A stretch of 64,000 nt of DNA, taken from NCBI GenBank assembly GCA_029948255.1, contig JALIZF010001800.1, positions 620,001 through 684,000 of the forward strand, given 5' to 3'. Below, piece by piece: positions 11,270-21,125 of the stretch (position 1 is the stretch's first letter; every line of letters starts with the position of its first letter). Position numbers and translations under genes: made by a program. Below the pieces are notes generated by a model, which saw only the letters and a list, made by a program, of their open reading frames with translations, searched no databases and was not told the origin of the DNA. Origin of the DNA: Telmatactis stephensoni (Eukaryota > Cnidaria > Anthozoa > Actiniaria > Isophelliidae).

Positions 11270-11270
<1 letters not shown>

Positions 11271-11690
11271 TACAAAGTAGGCGTGATGAACATACTTATA
11301 AGCTTGTATGAAGTGTTCGCCCTATGTTTTTTAAAGATTAATTCAGTATTTCATCTTTAACGGGGCCTCTGTGTAGCCGGGCAACAAGGCAAAGCAAGTT
11401 ACTTCATTTACCACGAGCTCGGCGGGAAACAGCTGAGAAATCGTTTTATTATAATGGGATGTATTATTTATAATCGACTTTCTTCTTAATCAGTTATTTG
11501 AATTTTTCCTGTTCTATTTTCTTATCGTTTTTATAATGTACAAATATTACCTTTTTATCAATTAAAACTATTGTTTTATAGAGTAGGTAGTATTTTATCA
11601 TAGTTTTATATATATCTATAGTGTTGTAAGGGCTCCAATTGATATCAGTTTGTACTGAAGGGATTAGCCTGAATTTAAGTTAAATAAATT

Positions 11691-11824
11691 AAGGTTATTG
11701 AGAAATGGAATCAGTTTGTCCCTAGCTGTACAGGGAACTCCGAAAAAATTTCCAAGTCCTCCTGCAACCTGTGACGTTCCTCTGGATACCGGACCATGGT
11801 CAGAGAGAGGAAATTCCGGACTGG
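11691..11824. other. Spacer between LINE tail and the start of duplicate 2
   Basis: 134 bases with no gene. It joins the LINE 3' tail to the first base that aligns with window position 1. It could belong to the left edge of the duplication unit, because the left end of copy 1 lies outside the window. Confidence 0.5.
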
Positions 11825-12983
11825 TCGCGAACCAATCAGATCGCGCGATTTCCGAGGATACCGGACCGAAAGAATACAAATATATATAAATAGGTGGAAC
11901 GTGTTTCTTCGCGGAATTTCAATTAAATAGTGAAAGACACGAATCCTCTGGTACTTGTATAATCTAACAAATTTCCTGTCCCGCTGTTCAGGTATTTGAT
12001 GAAACAATCCATGCTCTCCTCATGATGATTTATTTTCCTAAATTGTATGTGTAACGCGAAGACATGTCAAATAAAGTAATCATAAAATTTGGTAATTTTT
12101 ATTGACCCTCGACTATAGACCCTCGACTAAGCAAGAGGCAAAACTCCTTCATTTATCCTCGATATATCACCGTCCATCAGCATCAAGAATAGTCTTGAAT
12201 CAAGTTTGTTTTTCTTTGTTTTTCAGATTTAGCTTTTCTAGTGGCTTTTGTATTTTTGTAGCTCTTTGTACCTCTTATGCAACTCTTTGTACTTGTTGCG
12301 GAACGGCCCACATTTTTGGTGTGGGACTACTGCAACGTGTGTGCGTTTGTATGTACAGAGATGAGCGTATTTGACTTGAGAGATTTCACAAGCAAACAAC
12401 AGCAAACAACTTGTATTTATATAGTAAGCCTTCAAGATCGATAATCAGCAAAATCAAAATCGCTGACTTGCAATTTGATTTGCACAACCAAGGGCTCCAC
12501 AAAGTGTCATGTTTCATTGAAAAGACGTCATCAAGACGACTTTTGGAGTAAATTTCGATTCACCGATGACTTCCGATTTGGTCTTCGATGGGTACCAAGC
12601 ATGCGCTCTAGAGAGTAACTGGTTTACGCAGAACCCGCCGAGTAACAAGTTTGAGCATGCGCTGTAGCAGCCGTTAGTTTTGCGTTTGTGACGAACAAAG
12701 AACACACACAAAAATCTCAACTTGGTGGCTATGCCCGCCAAGTAATTAAGGTCTGATCATGGAAAATAATAAACCTGTTGCTTTATATCGGTCTTCTCAC
12801 CATTGATTATTTTTCTTTGTTTGCTTCCTGTTTGTTTACCGATGTATGTATGAACACACAGTAGGGCTTCGGCACTTGCTCGGAACACCTTTTCCCATTG
12901 GTTCGTTGCAACAAAAGAATCTGTTGTCATTATTGCCAGTTGTTTATTTCTTTTGATTAAGTTCTAGGAAATAAACCAATTGT

Positions 12984-13145
12984 AGGGCCGTAGCCACCGG
13001 TACGGTTAGTCAGGTTTCAACCGGACCAACTTTTACCTTAAGAACTATTGTCATGCAGTTTTGAAGCATGAATTCGTGTAGGAAAACGAAAAACTGGACC
13101 AACTTTTAAAAACTGTACCAATGTTTAAATGGTGGCTACGGCCCT
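12984..13145. mobile_element. MITE with AGGGCCGTAGCCACC termini, copy 2
   Basis: The same insertion as at 1,149-1,310, with nearly identical sequence. Confidence 0.7.
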
Positions 13146-13255
13146 GAGTTGGGTAGCATCTTACGAGAGAGCGCGACCTTACCCAAGCGATTATGAATAA
13201 TTTTGAAAGCAAAAACATGGGTTACCTCTGAAGATTTCAAAGCAAAAACAGAGGA

Positions 13256-13396
13256 GAGTGCTTACAATAATATCCGTGAAAAAGTTGGTGAACTAAATTG
13301 TACCAAACAGCGCGAAATCCTTTGTTTTCTATTGTTTAATTAGTGCAAATAGTGCAATTACTTACAAAGCTTTTCACGGATATATTGTAAGCACTC
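13256..13396. mobile_element. MITE with GAGTGCTTACAATA termini, copy 2
   Basis: The same insertion as at 1,421-1,561. Confidence 0.75.
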
Positions 13397-13494
13397 GAAC
13401 AGAAGGGTGTGACGTGTAGTATAAACTGTTGCTTAATTCATCAGACCTTTGTTCAGCGTACGTGTTGTAGCTGGACATGAATGACTTTAGGTAC

Positions 13495-13690
13495 CCGGGG
13501 GGGGGGGGGGGGACTCCATTGTAAAAGGATCGGGTATGCTCATCGGAAATTTTAAAAAATTCCCCTAAAAGATACCGGAAGTCTTTTAAGAAGGGCGTGG
13601 CTGGACGATTTTTAACTCCAAAGAGATACCAGCGATAACAAACCGGCGTAAAATTGAACGGTTAGCCTGCGTAGCGGCCCTCCAGTCCAG
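13495..13690. mobile_element. Truncated GGGGGGGACTCC-ended repeat element, copy 2
   Basis: The left part matches 1,659-1,840. It stops after the left arm of the hairpin, and the right half of the element is missing. Confidence 0.6.
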
Positions 13691-13912
13691 GAATTGCAGG
13701 AATCAAATACAAAAAAACGGCAAGCCCCCGCGGTAAGGAATTGAACTATATTGATGACCCACCCCACTTCCAAATTTGAAAATAGGGTCCCTTGACCTGG
13801 TTTAACTTTCAGAAAAACATGACCCACCCCCTTTCATAGAGTAAATTTCTTTTGGCCCACCCCTCAGTTCCTCCGGCCCACCCCCCTCCTAAAAAATGAA
13901 TGCTCCCTAAGA
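13691..13912. repeat. CCCACCCC-rich repeat replacing part of the unit in copy 2
   Basis: Contains the spaced phrases GACCCACCCC, GACCCACCCCC, GGCCCACCCC and GGCCCACCCCCC. No counterpart is present in copy 1, where about 180 bases of different sequence occupy the place. Its origin is not recognised. Short minus-strand frames across it are not supported as genes. Confidence 0.55.
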
Positions 13913-15677
13913 AGAAAGTAGTAGTGGAAAGAGAACTCGGCAAAAAATCGACGAAATGGGCTAAAATCGCTACCAGAGAATACCAATAACACAAGCAGCA
14001 CTGTATAAACGTTAGAGTTTATTTGCTTTATTATTCACGGAGTTATAGAGCGGAACCTAAACTCCCATAGAGAGCCTGGGCTTCCTGTGGGGTAATCGAC
14101 CAAAAAGTGTAGTGCCACGTGATCATCCAGTAACGCCTGGCTGTTTTATGCAACACTTATTCATTCAGCGCGCCATTTTGCATGCCTGAAGTAACAACCT
14201 TCAAAAATTCTTGAATTACATATTTCCAGTGCTTGTTGTCGATGTTCAAACTATTGAAGGTAAGTTTATTGATGAAATTTTTCTCGAGTGGACAGTTAGC
14301 TAATTTGCATGCTGAAGATAGGCCCTTTACACTGAGCACGTCGGAATGCAGCTCATTTTGTTAATGTATAACTTAATAGGACTCTATGTTGTCCAATTTG
14401 AAAATAATTGGACGAAAAAAATTCCGAAGACTGCCAAGACGAGACCACAGTCCGAGTCCAATTTGGCAGTCAGAGGAACTTTTTGAGCTCAATAAAAAAT
14501 TATTATTTTCAATTTATAGAACAAGCATTGAGTCCTGTTACTTAAACTTATATTGTATTAATCATTTTAATAGTTCTTGCCTCTAATCCCAATATTATGA
14601 GCACTTATCTATATTCTCGGATAAATTGTCCAATTTCAAGGGTCCAATTGAAGAAAAGTTGGACAGTCAACCAAAATTAAAGAAAAATCTATCTGTTGAC
14701 AATATGTGATTTTATAGAGGCAACTATATAACTAGGAAGACAAACGAAAACAATAGGTTTCCAGTTCTCTGGACACTGAACTTCTTTTGTTTTGCCTTCC
14801 AAATTGAGCTGCACTCTGACGTGTTGCAAGGGGACTATTGCTTGAAGTTAATTTTAGGGAATTGGAAAAGAAAGAGTTAGGGTTTAGAGTTAAATGTGAA
14901 GTCTTTTCATGTGCTACTGTTCTCTGTTTTAATGAAGTTGACAGTTCTTGACCCTTGGTTGACCCTTTAAAAACTTGGAATAAGACATTCAGACAAACAT
15001 TCACAGTAAAGCCACATGTTAATAATTAACTATTATCGATTAGTGATCAATTAGTGATCAATTAATACATAGTTGTTAACATATTGATTACACTTTATAT
15101 AATAGAATTTTATGAGCACGTGAATTAGCCATAGTTAATTAGAGTACAGATAATAGAAGTGACATCACAAGATCAAAATGTTTTACTCACAATCTTTGTT
15201 GTGAGTCCTTCCAGCCTATTTCATTCGCAAAATAAGCAAAAATTTCATCAATAAACACAAGAAAACCTATCCCTCTATTGCACAATCGCAACCAAATCAA
15301 AACAAGTCTGTGAAAATTCCCGCCATTTTCTGTTAGTGGTAAAAGGTAATGCAATGAAAGGAAAGCAAACCTCTTTGCTTTTAAAGTTGATTTTTATGCA
15401 AATAACATGGAAAAATACAGCAAATGTAAAATAATGTTTCCTTCGGGTTGTGGGTTTCAAGGCAGGCAAAGCTGATGTGTTCTTTAAACTGGAACCAAAA
15501 CTTTTGGAGCTGTAAAATACAATGTGTGAGCTTTTTTTGGTCAAGTATTCTGGATGTTTGTCGAGGAGTTACAGTCTTTACTCAACGTTGTAAAAGCAAG
15601 AATGTACATACATCTGAGTCTGTCAGAGACTCATTCAATATTTCTACGATTTCTGAAAACAAAGATTTGAAGTCAAC

Positions 15678-15741
15678 ATGGCTGTTGAAGATGACGACCA
15701 GAAGTTTCTTTACTTATCAGAATCCATTTTTGTACTGACAA
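15678..15741 (+). CDS. Candidate first coding exon of the WW/zinc-finger gene, copy 2
   Basis: Identical in sequence and donor to 3,765-3,828. The same reservations apply: coding status rests on ATG context, phase match and conservation. Confidence 0.35.
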
Positions 15742-16179
15742 GTACGTCTCGCCAACTTTCAAGATTTTGGATGTAAACCTAAGTTTGGGTCATGTCAGGC
15801 AAGATATAGATATTGGGGAAATCTAATCACCTGTCCAAAATAAATTAGGTAGAATAAAACACTATAGCTCTATTATTTTGACCACAAACATGGCTGCTCT
15901 GAAATATGCTAGATGACACAGACAACCTGTACTAAGTATCATGAAATTGAGTCTAGTAAGTCAAGCACTGTTGGGTTTTGAATTAGTAGTTTCAGTTTCA
16001 ATGCCATGAAAATCTTGATGACTGGGTTTGTGCTGGAAATGTTTCAAATGAACAGCAAGTTTTGTTATCAACAGAATTGAGTGTGATATGCTAACAAACA
16101 CATGAGAATGCTGCCATCTTGAAATTAGTTTCATTTATAGAAACAAGTCTGATTTTAATACATTGCCAACATAAAACCA

Positions 16180-16542
16180 CCCGGGGGGGGGGGGTACTCA
16201 ACCCCATTTTGGATAGGGGTGTGCTGCCGGAGTTCTAGAAACCTGACCCTGTTTAAGACACTCGAAAGTGAAAAATCATACCCTGTTCAAGACAAATGAG
16301 AAGAAAATTGACCCTAGCCTAGACAAAAAACGGCTGAGTAGGCACTTTTTTGCTTATTTTGAATATTGTACCCAATCTAAGACACAAAAAGATGATATGG
16401 CTTGGATCTCGTAAATATTATAGATCCTGTTTAAGACAATTTTGGGTAAAATGTATACCCTGTACAAGACAGCAGGGCCAAAAATTGTACCCTATCCAGC
16501 GGCACATACCATAATAGCAAATATATGAGAGTACCCCCTGGG
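16180..16542. mobile_element. GGGGTACTC-ended non-autonomous element, copy 2
   Basis: The counterpart of 4,781-5,137, with a longer terminal G run. Confidence 0.7.
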
Positions 16543-17146
16543 TTAAACCAGCATTCATTTCTGTCTTGGCTTGATGCTTGTGGCTTTGAACTAGCTGCAA
16601 CAAGGTTTTTTGAAATAGGTGTATACTTACTGCAGCGACAGGAAATCAAGTTTTTAATGATGAGATGATCTAGCATACTGTCACAGGTTTACACTCATTG
16701 GAACAGATGAGGTTGGGTTGGGTGCTATAATGCTGCCACGAGGGATGTGGCTGGCCCTGGCAACAAAGGTGGTAACCATTGGTAACCATTCACGGTTCAC
16801 CACCTAGCTAGCACCATGCTTACCTGAGAGAGGAGGTTGTGCCCTCAATTTTAATTTTGCCTCAATGAAATATTATAAAATTACTTCATAGACACATTTA
16901 GTAATAAACTTTAAGACAAAATAGTCTAGCTAGCTTAGTGACTGTTATGAAAACAAAATTGGAGTAGATTATAGACCCCACCTTAAAGTGAGCTGTTTAA
17001 CAATAATTTATTTATTTGTTGGTAACAAACTGAACTGGAAACTGGACCCTAATGAATTGTTGGCTGGACAGAACACCCTGAATGTACAGAACTTCATTCT
17101 TTGTTACTTTTATGAGGTAAAACTACAGGAATGTCTTCCCAAAGAT

Positions 17147-17338
17147 AAAATTTCACTTGTTTCTTGAATTATACACTCATAACTCAATTTGTTTTCATGT
17201 CATGGTTTGACTGTCAAGCCAGACAATCCATGCATACTTTTAAAATTTCACTTGTTTCTTGAATTATACACTCTCATAACTCAATTTGTTTTGATGTCAT
17301 GGTTTGACTGTCCAGCCAGACAATCCATGCATACTTTT
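17147..17338. repeat. Two-unit tandem repeat of about 95 bp, copy 2
   Basis: Same pair as at 5,739-5,931. Confidence 0.8.
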
Positions 17339-17598
17339 AGGTACCTAGTTTTGTTACTGAAGGATAGTTAACACTGTGTTTTTTTTTGGCTTCAAAACGA
17401 ATTTTAAACATTTGTCTTAGACTGGACAATAATAAAGCTCCCTTACATCACACACTGTAAAATAGGATGCCCAAGTGGAAATATTGGGTGTTTAATTTAT
17501 AGTACCAAATGTGGGGCACTGTTTTCACTGGCAACAGGTTATTCTATTTGTGTATTTTTTATTGTGACTCAGGTTGTTTTTTTTTTTTCACAACAGAG

Positions 17599-17720
17599 AA
17601 ATAAGTGGAATTTGGGAAATGGACACCGATTGGACAGAGTACAAAATCAAATCAGGTCAAGTCCTATTTCTATACAACAAGACAACTGGAGAACACAAGT
17701 GGCCTGGCCAATTTACTAAT
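17599..17720 (+). CDS. WW-like domain exon A of the zinc-finger gene, copy 2
   Basis: The same splice sites and frame as 6,192-6,313. Amino-acid differences from copy 1 are few (SGIWEM for SEIWEM, GQV for GEV, WPGQF for WPDQF), and both WW tryptophans are kept. The internal ATG is at 17,619. Confidence 0.6.
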
Positions 17721-18654
17721 GTAAGTGTTTTTCAGTTTATTTCAGTCAATATGATAATTAATTAGAACTGTTTCTGAGCAGACACCATCTGGACCAGGCA
17801 TCGTTGTCTCTTTACACGAGGGGTCCAATAATTGAAGGTTGAAAATACAGAGTTTGTCAGAAGGGGCCAAGGGCTGCTATCCACTTATGGAAGGTGCTCA
17901 TTAGTGGAGGAGGTGCATCATTTGCTCTTTTGCTGATAATTATTGTGTTAGAACTCTGACTACCAGTTAGACTAACAGTGTAGTTTATCACTTCTATATT
18001 TCTTGACTTTAACATTCCTCTGATTTTCTTCTATTTGAGCTTCTAGCTCTACGGCTTATATGCAGTCTTCTTTAGTTAAAAATGGATATTGTTTTGGCTG
18101 TTTTAGTCATCCCGTTAGAGATGTGACTCTGCCTGAATATTCCACATATAGCACTCCATAAAACTATAAAATTATCTACCAATGAACTAGTTTCTAACTA
18201 TCACATGGTAAATACATTTTTCCACTTAGAATATCTTTTCATTCTAAATTGAGAATAACTGTTGGCTAACAATTGCTAATACAGATTTTAGCATTTTCCA
18301 GGAAGGACATGTGGGACATGTGAGCATGGCAACCCTCTAAATTCCAGGGACAACCTGCATACGCCACACGTTACCGCATGCCCAACCTTGAACTTCGTAA
18401 AACACTAAAAACTGTTTTGAAACACTGATACCTATTGGTGATATTTCACATGCCACAACGGTGAAACCATGCTGTAATGGCGCTGTAACACGTGATGACC
18501 TTGACAATAATTTATAAATGAATACTAATTATAATTAATTATATATATGCTAAAACCTACAACATAACAATTGTAACATGGTGTTGAATTTGTACTTTAG
18601 TCATTAAGATACATTGTCACACCCATGATCAATTGTATTTGTATTTTTATTTAG
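17721..18654. other. Intron between the two WW-like exons, copy 2
   Basis: Nearly identical to 6,314-7,249. Nothing else is seen in it. Confidence 0.55.
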
Positions 18655-18777
18655 GAACCATTGGAATCAGTAGAACTGGATGGTGATTGGATAGAATATA
18701 AGTGCAAATCAGGAGAAACCTTGTTTTTCTATAACAAGTCAACTTATGAACACAAGTGGCCTAGCAACAATGAAAAT
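18655..18777 (+). CDS. WW-like domain exon B of the zinc-finger gene, copy 2
   Basis: 41 codons, phase 0 at both ends, identical in protein sequence to 7,250-7,372. Confidence 0.6.
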
Positions 18778-18811
18778 GTGAGAAAAATTATTATTGTGAT
18801 CTGTAGCCCAA

Positions 18812-18916
18812 GGGGCTGGTTGTTTGAAAGACCATCAGCGTTAATCTTGGGTTAAAATGAATGGTTTTCTTTAGCTGATTTAATCCTGGATTAACGCTAA
18901 TCGTCTTTTGAACAAC
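18812..18916. mobile_element. MITE with GGGGCTGGTTGTT terminus, right tip deleted, copy 2
   Basis: The counterpart of 7,407-7,515. The sequence goes from GAACAAC straight to GATTCTAC, losing the right terminal bases and flank. Confidence 0.65.
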
Positions 18917-19187
18917 GATTCTACAGATCTATATTTAAATCTATGCCACTATTGCAAATTATACTGGGAGGACAAGAAAAGAAGTGAGAAATGCATTTTG
19001 GCAGCAGTCCAAATGGGGTTATTGTCTTACTCAGATGGGCCACAGGAGTTTGCCTAATGCGATCACTAGTCAAACCGCAAGATACAGATTACTAAAAAGG
19101 CCACTGACTATAAGCATCTTTGATTTTGTTTGTTTGTTTGTTTTAATGTCAAAACCTATTTTTGATGTTCATGTGTTTCTCATTAAG

Positions 19188-21107
19188 GATTGTGACACTG
19201 GAGGAATATGTACCAAGGATGTTAACAACAATGATGGAAGAAGTGATTCAGTAAACATTCCTGAAGATGATTTTGGTATGGAGACTGAAAACACTGAATC
19301 AAGTGGTACCATTTATACTGTCGTTGAACCACACAAATGTCAACATTGTTACCAACCATTCAATGATCTTGAAGCCTGTAAAACACATGAACAAAAACAC
19401 ACCAACCAAGTATCTACATCAACTCTTAAAATAGAAAGTCAGGAGACTGATGGGAGACCATACGAGTGTAACGACTGTGAGCTGTCATTTATCAAATCAC
19501 GTAATCGTGTTAGACACGAGTATATTGTTCATGGTGCGACAGTGAAGTCTTACCAATGTCAACATTGTGAGAAAGGCTTGTCTACATCATGGAAACTTAA
19601 AGAACACAACTGGTTTCACTGTGATGCTAGGAAGTACAAGTGTCAGTACTGTGGCAAGAGGTTTCTAACCAAGGGCAATTTTACAACACATGAACGAATA
19701 CATAGAGGCGAGAAACCGCACAAGTGTCGATACTGTAGTATGAAGTTTATGTTTGCCTGTCTCTGTAAAAAACATGAACGAATTCATACAGGCGAAAAAC
19801 CATTCAAGTGTCGACACTGCATGCAAGCCTTCTCAGACAGAAGTGCCTGTTCCGTACACGAGCGTATTCATACAGGAATTATAACCTTGTACAAATGCCA
19901 ATATTGCAGCAAATTGTTTTCCCAAAGGAGCAACTTGAAAACTCATGAGCGAATTCATACTGGCGAAAAACCCTACAAATGTAAATATTGTAACAAAACA
20001 TTTACTTGTAGTGGATACCGTAAAATCCACGAACGAACTCACGCAGGAGTGAAACCTTACAAGTGTCGATATTGTGAGAAGACTTTTTCCCAAAGGAGAA
20101 GCTGTAAATCACATGAAAACGTTCATACTGGCGAAAAACCCTACAAATGTGAATATTGTAACAAAACATTTACTCGTAGTGGAGACTGTAAAATCCACGA
20201 ACGAACTCACACAGGAGTTAAACCTTACAAGTGTCGATATTGTGAGAAGACTTTTTCCCGAAGGAGAAGCTGTAAATCACATGAAAACGTTCATACTGGC
20301 GAAAAACCCTACAAATGTGAATATTGTAACAAAACATTTACTTGTAGTGGATACTGTAAAAAACACGAACGAACTCACACAGGAGTTAAACCTTACAAGT
20401 GTCGATATTGTGAGAAGACTTTTTCCTACAGTGGAAACTGTAAATCACATGAAAAAAAATTACATGAACGAATTCATACCGGGGAAAAACCTTACAAATG
20501 CCGATATTGCAGCAAATTATTTTCCCTAGATATAACCTTGAAAACACATGAACGAATTCATACAGGCGAAAAACCCTTCAAATGTCGGTACTGTGAGAAG
20601 ACATTTTCAGATAGAAGCAGTCGTATATCACATGAAAAAATTCATACTGGCCAAAAACCTTACAAGTGTCAATACTGCAAAAAGGGCTTTCGTCGTGGAT
20701 ATGATCGTCAGTTACATGAACGAATTCATACTGGCCAAAAGCCCTACAAGTGTCAATTCTGCAAAAAGGCCTTTCGTCGTGGATATGATTGCCAGTTACA
20801 TGAACGAATTCATCATACCGGCGAAAAACCTTACAAGTGTCGATATTGTAAGAATGCCTTTTCTTCGAGCGTAGACTGTAGTAGACATGAAAGAATTCAT
20901 ACCGGAGAAAACCCTTACAAATGTCGACATTGTGACAAAGTCTTTTCTGCTAGTGGCAACTGTAGAAAACATGAACGAATTCACACCGGCGATAACCCTT
21001 TCAAGTGTCAATATTGTGGGAAGACATTTGCTGTCAGTGGAAACTGCAAAAAACACGAAAGAACTCACATAGATGTTGAAGCTTCAAGCTCAAGCCAGGA
21101 GTTATAA
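19188..21107 (+). CDS. C2H2 zinc-finger exon (20 fingers) of the WW/zinc-finger gene, copy 2
   Basis: 639 codons plus stop, starting at the same phase-0 acceptor as copy 1. It also has 20 C2H2 fingers, but not the same 20. It has a single finger where copy 1 has the twin fingers 6 and 7, and it has an extra finger (YKCRYCSKLFSLDITLKTH) as number 14 that copy 1 lacks. The core leucine before the first histidine is Cys in 12 fingers. The TAG that ends copy 1 is CAG here, so the protein continues with QEL to TAA. Other differences are mostly single residues. The frame is fully open, so both copies look functional. Confidence 0.85.
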   Translation, partial: DCDTGGICTKDVNNNDGRSDSVNIPEDDFGMETENTESSGTIYTVVEPHKCQHCYQPFNDLEACKTHEQKHTNQVSTSTLKIESQETDGRPYECNDCELSFIKSRNRVRHEYIVHGATVKSYQCQHCEKGLSTSWKLKEHNWFHCDARKYKCQYCGKRFLTKGNFTTHERIHRGEKPHKCRYCSMKFMFACLCKKHERIHTGEKPFKCRHCMQAFSDRSACSVHERIHTGIITLYKCQYCSKLFSQRSNLKTHERIHTGEKPYKCKYCNKTFTCSGYRKIHERTHAGVKPYKCRYCEKTFSQRRSCKSHENVHTGEKPYKCEYCNKTFTRSGDCKIHERTHTGVKPYKCRYCEKTFSRRRSCKSHENVHTGEKPYKCEYCNKTFTCSGYCKKHERTHTGVKPYKCRYCEKTFSYSGNCKSHEKKLHERIHTGEKPYKCRYCSKLFSLDITLKTHERIHTGEKPFKCRYCEKTFSDRSSRISHEKIHTGQKPYKCQYCKKGFRRGYDRQLHERIHTGQKPYKCQFCKKAFRRGYDCQLHERIHHTGEKPYKCRYCKNAFSSSVDCSRHERIHTGENPYKCRHCDKVFSASGNCRKHERIHTGDNPFKCQYCGKTFAVSGNCKKHERTHIDVEASSSSQEL

Positions 21108-21119
21108 TCTGAATATGGG

Positions 21120-21125
21120 AATAAA
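21120..21125 (+). promoter_or_regulatory. Poly(A) signal AATAAA, copy 2
   Basis: AATAAA lies 13 bases after the stop codon. Copy 1 reads AAAAAA at the same place. Such a short 3' UTR is possible but not proven. Confidence 0.35.

Larger units (their letters stand above)
9725..11690 (+). pseudogene. Decayed LINE reverse transcriptase, downstream of copy 1
   Basis: Broken frames on the plus strand read as a non-LTR reverse transcriptase. Around 10,310-10,350 is GFDNIPPHLLKD. At 10,445-10,570 is VIPLFQKGKPEDISNYLPIC then LPVVSKLFERLVH. At 10,920-11,030 is VIRPVLGYC and NSLEKLQRRVVRIV. The order matches the RT core and C-terminus of CR1/L2-like elements. Many frameshifts and stops make it inactive. 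The tail at about 11,600-11,690, with TCCAATTGATATCAGTTTG and CCTGAATTTAA, looks like a LINE 3' end. A MITE (11,037-11,180) and a TTG microsatellite interrupt it. The start is uncertain; the transition from gene 3' UTR is somewhere in 9,725-9,950. Confidence 0.65.
11825..15677. other. 5' flank of zinc-finger gene copy 2
   Basis: The counterpart of 1-3,764, with small indels, a longer G run near 13,497, and a replacement at about 13,691-13,912 where a different CCCACCCC-rich repeat follows the left arm of the hairpin. No exon is seen. Confidence 0.6.
15742..17598. other. Candidate intron 1, zinc-finger gene copy 2
   Basis: Shorter than in copy 1 because about 476 bases near 15,866 and a further 35 bases near 15,905 are missing. 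It keeps the GGGGTACTC-ended element (16,180-16,542) and the 95-bp tandem pair (17,147-17,338). No other exon is seen. Confidence 0.45.
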
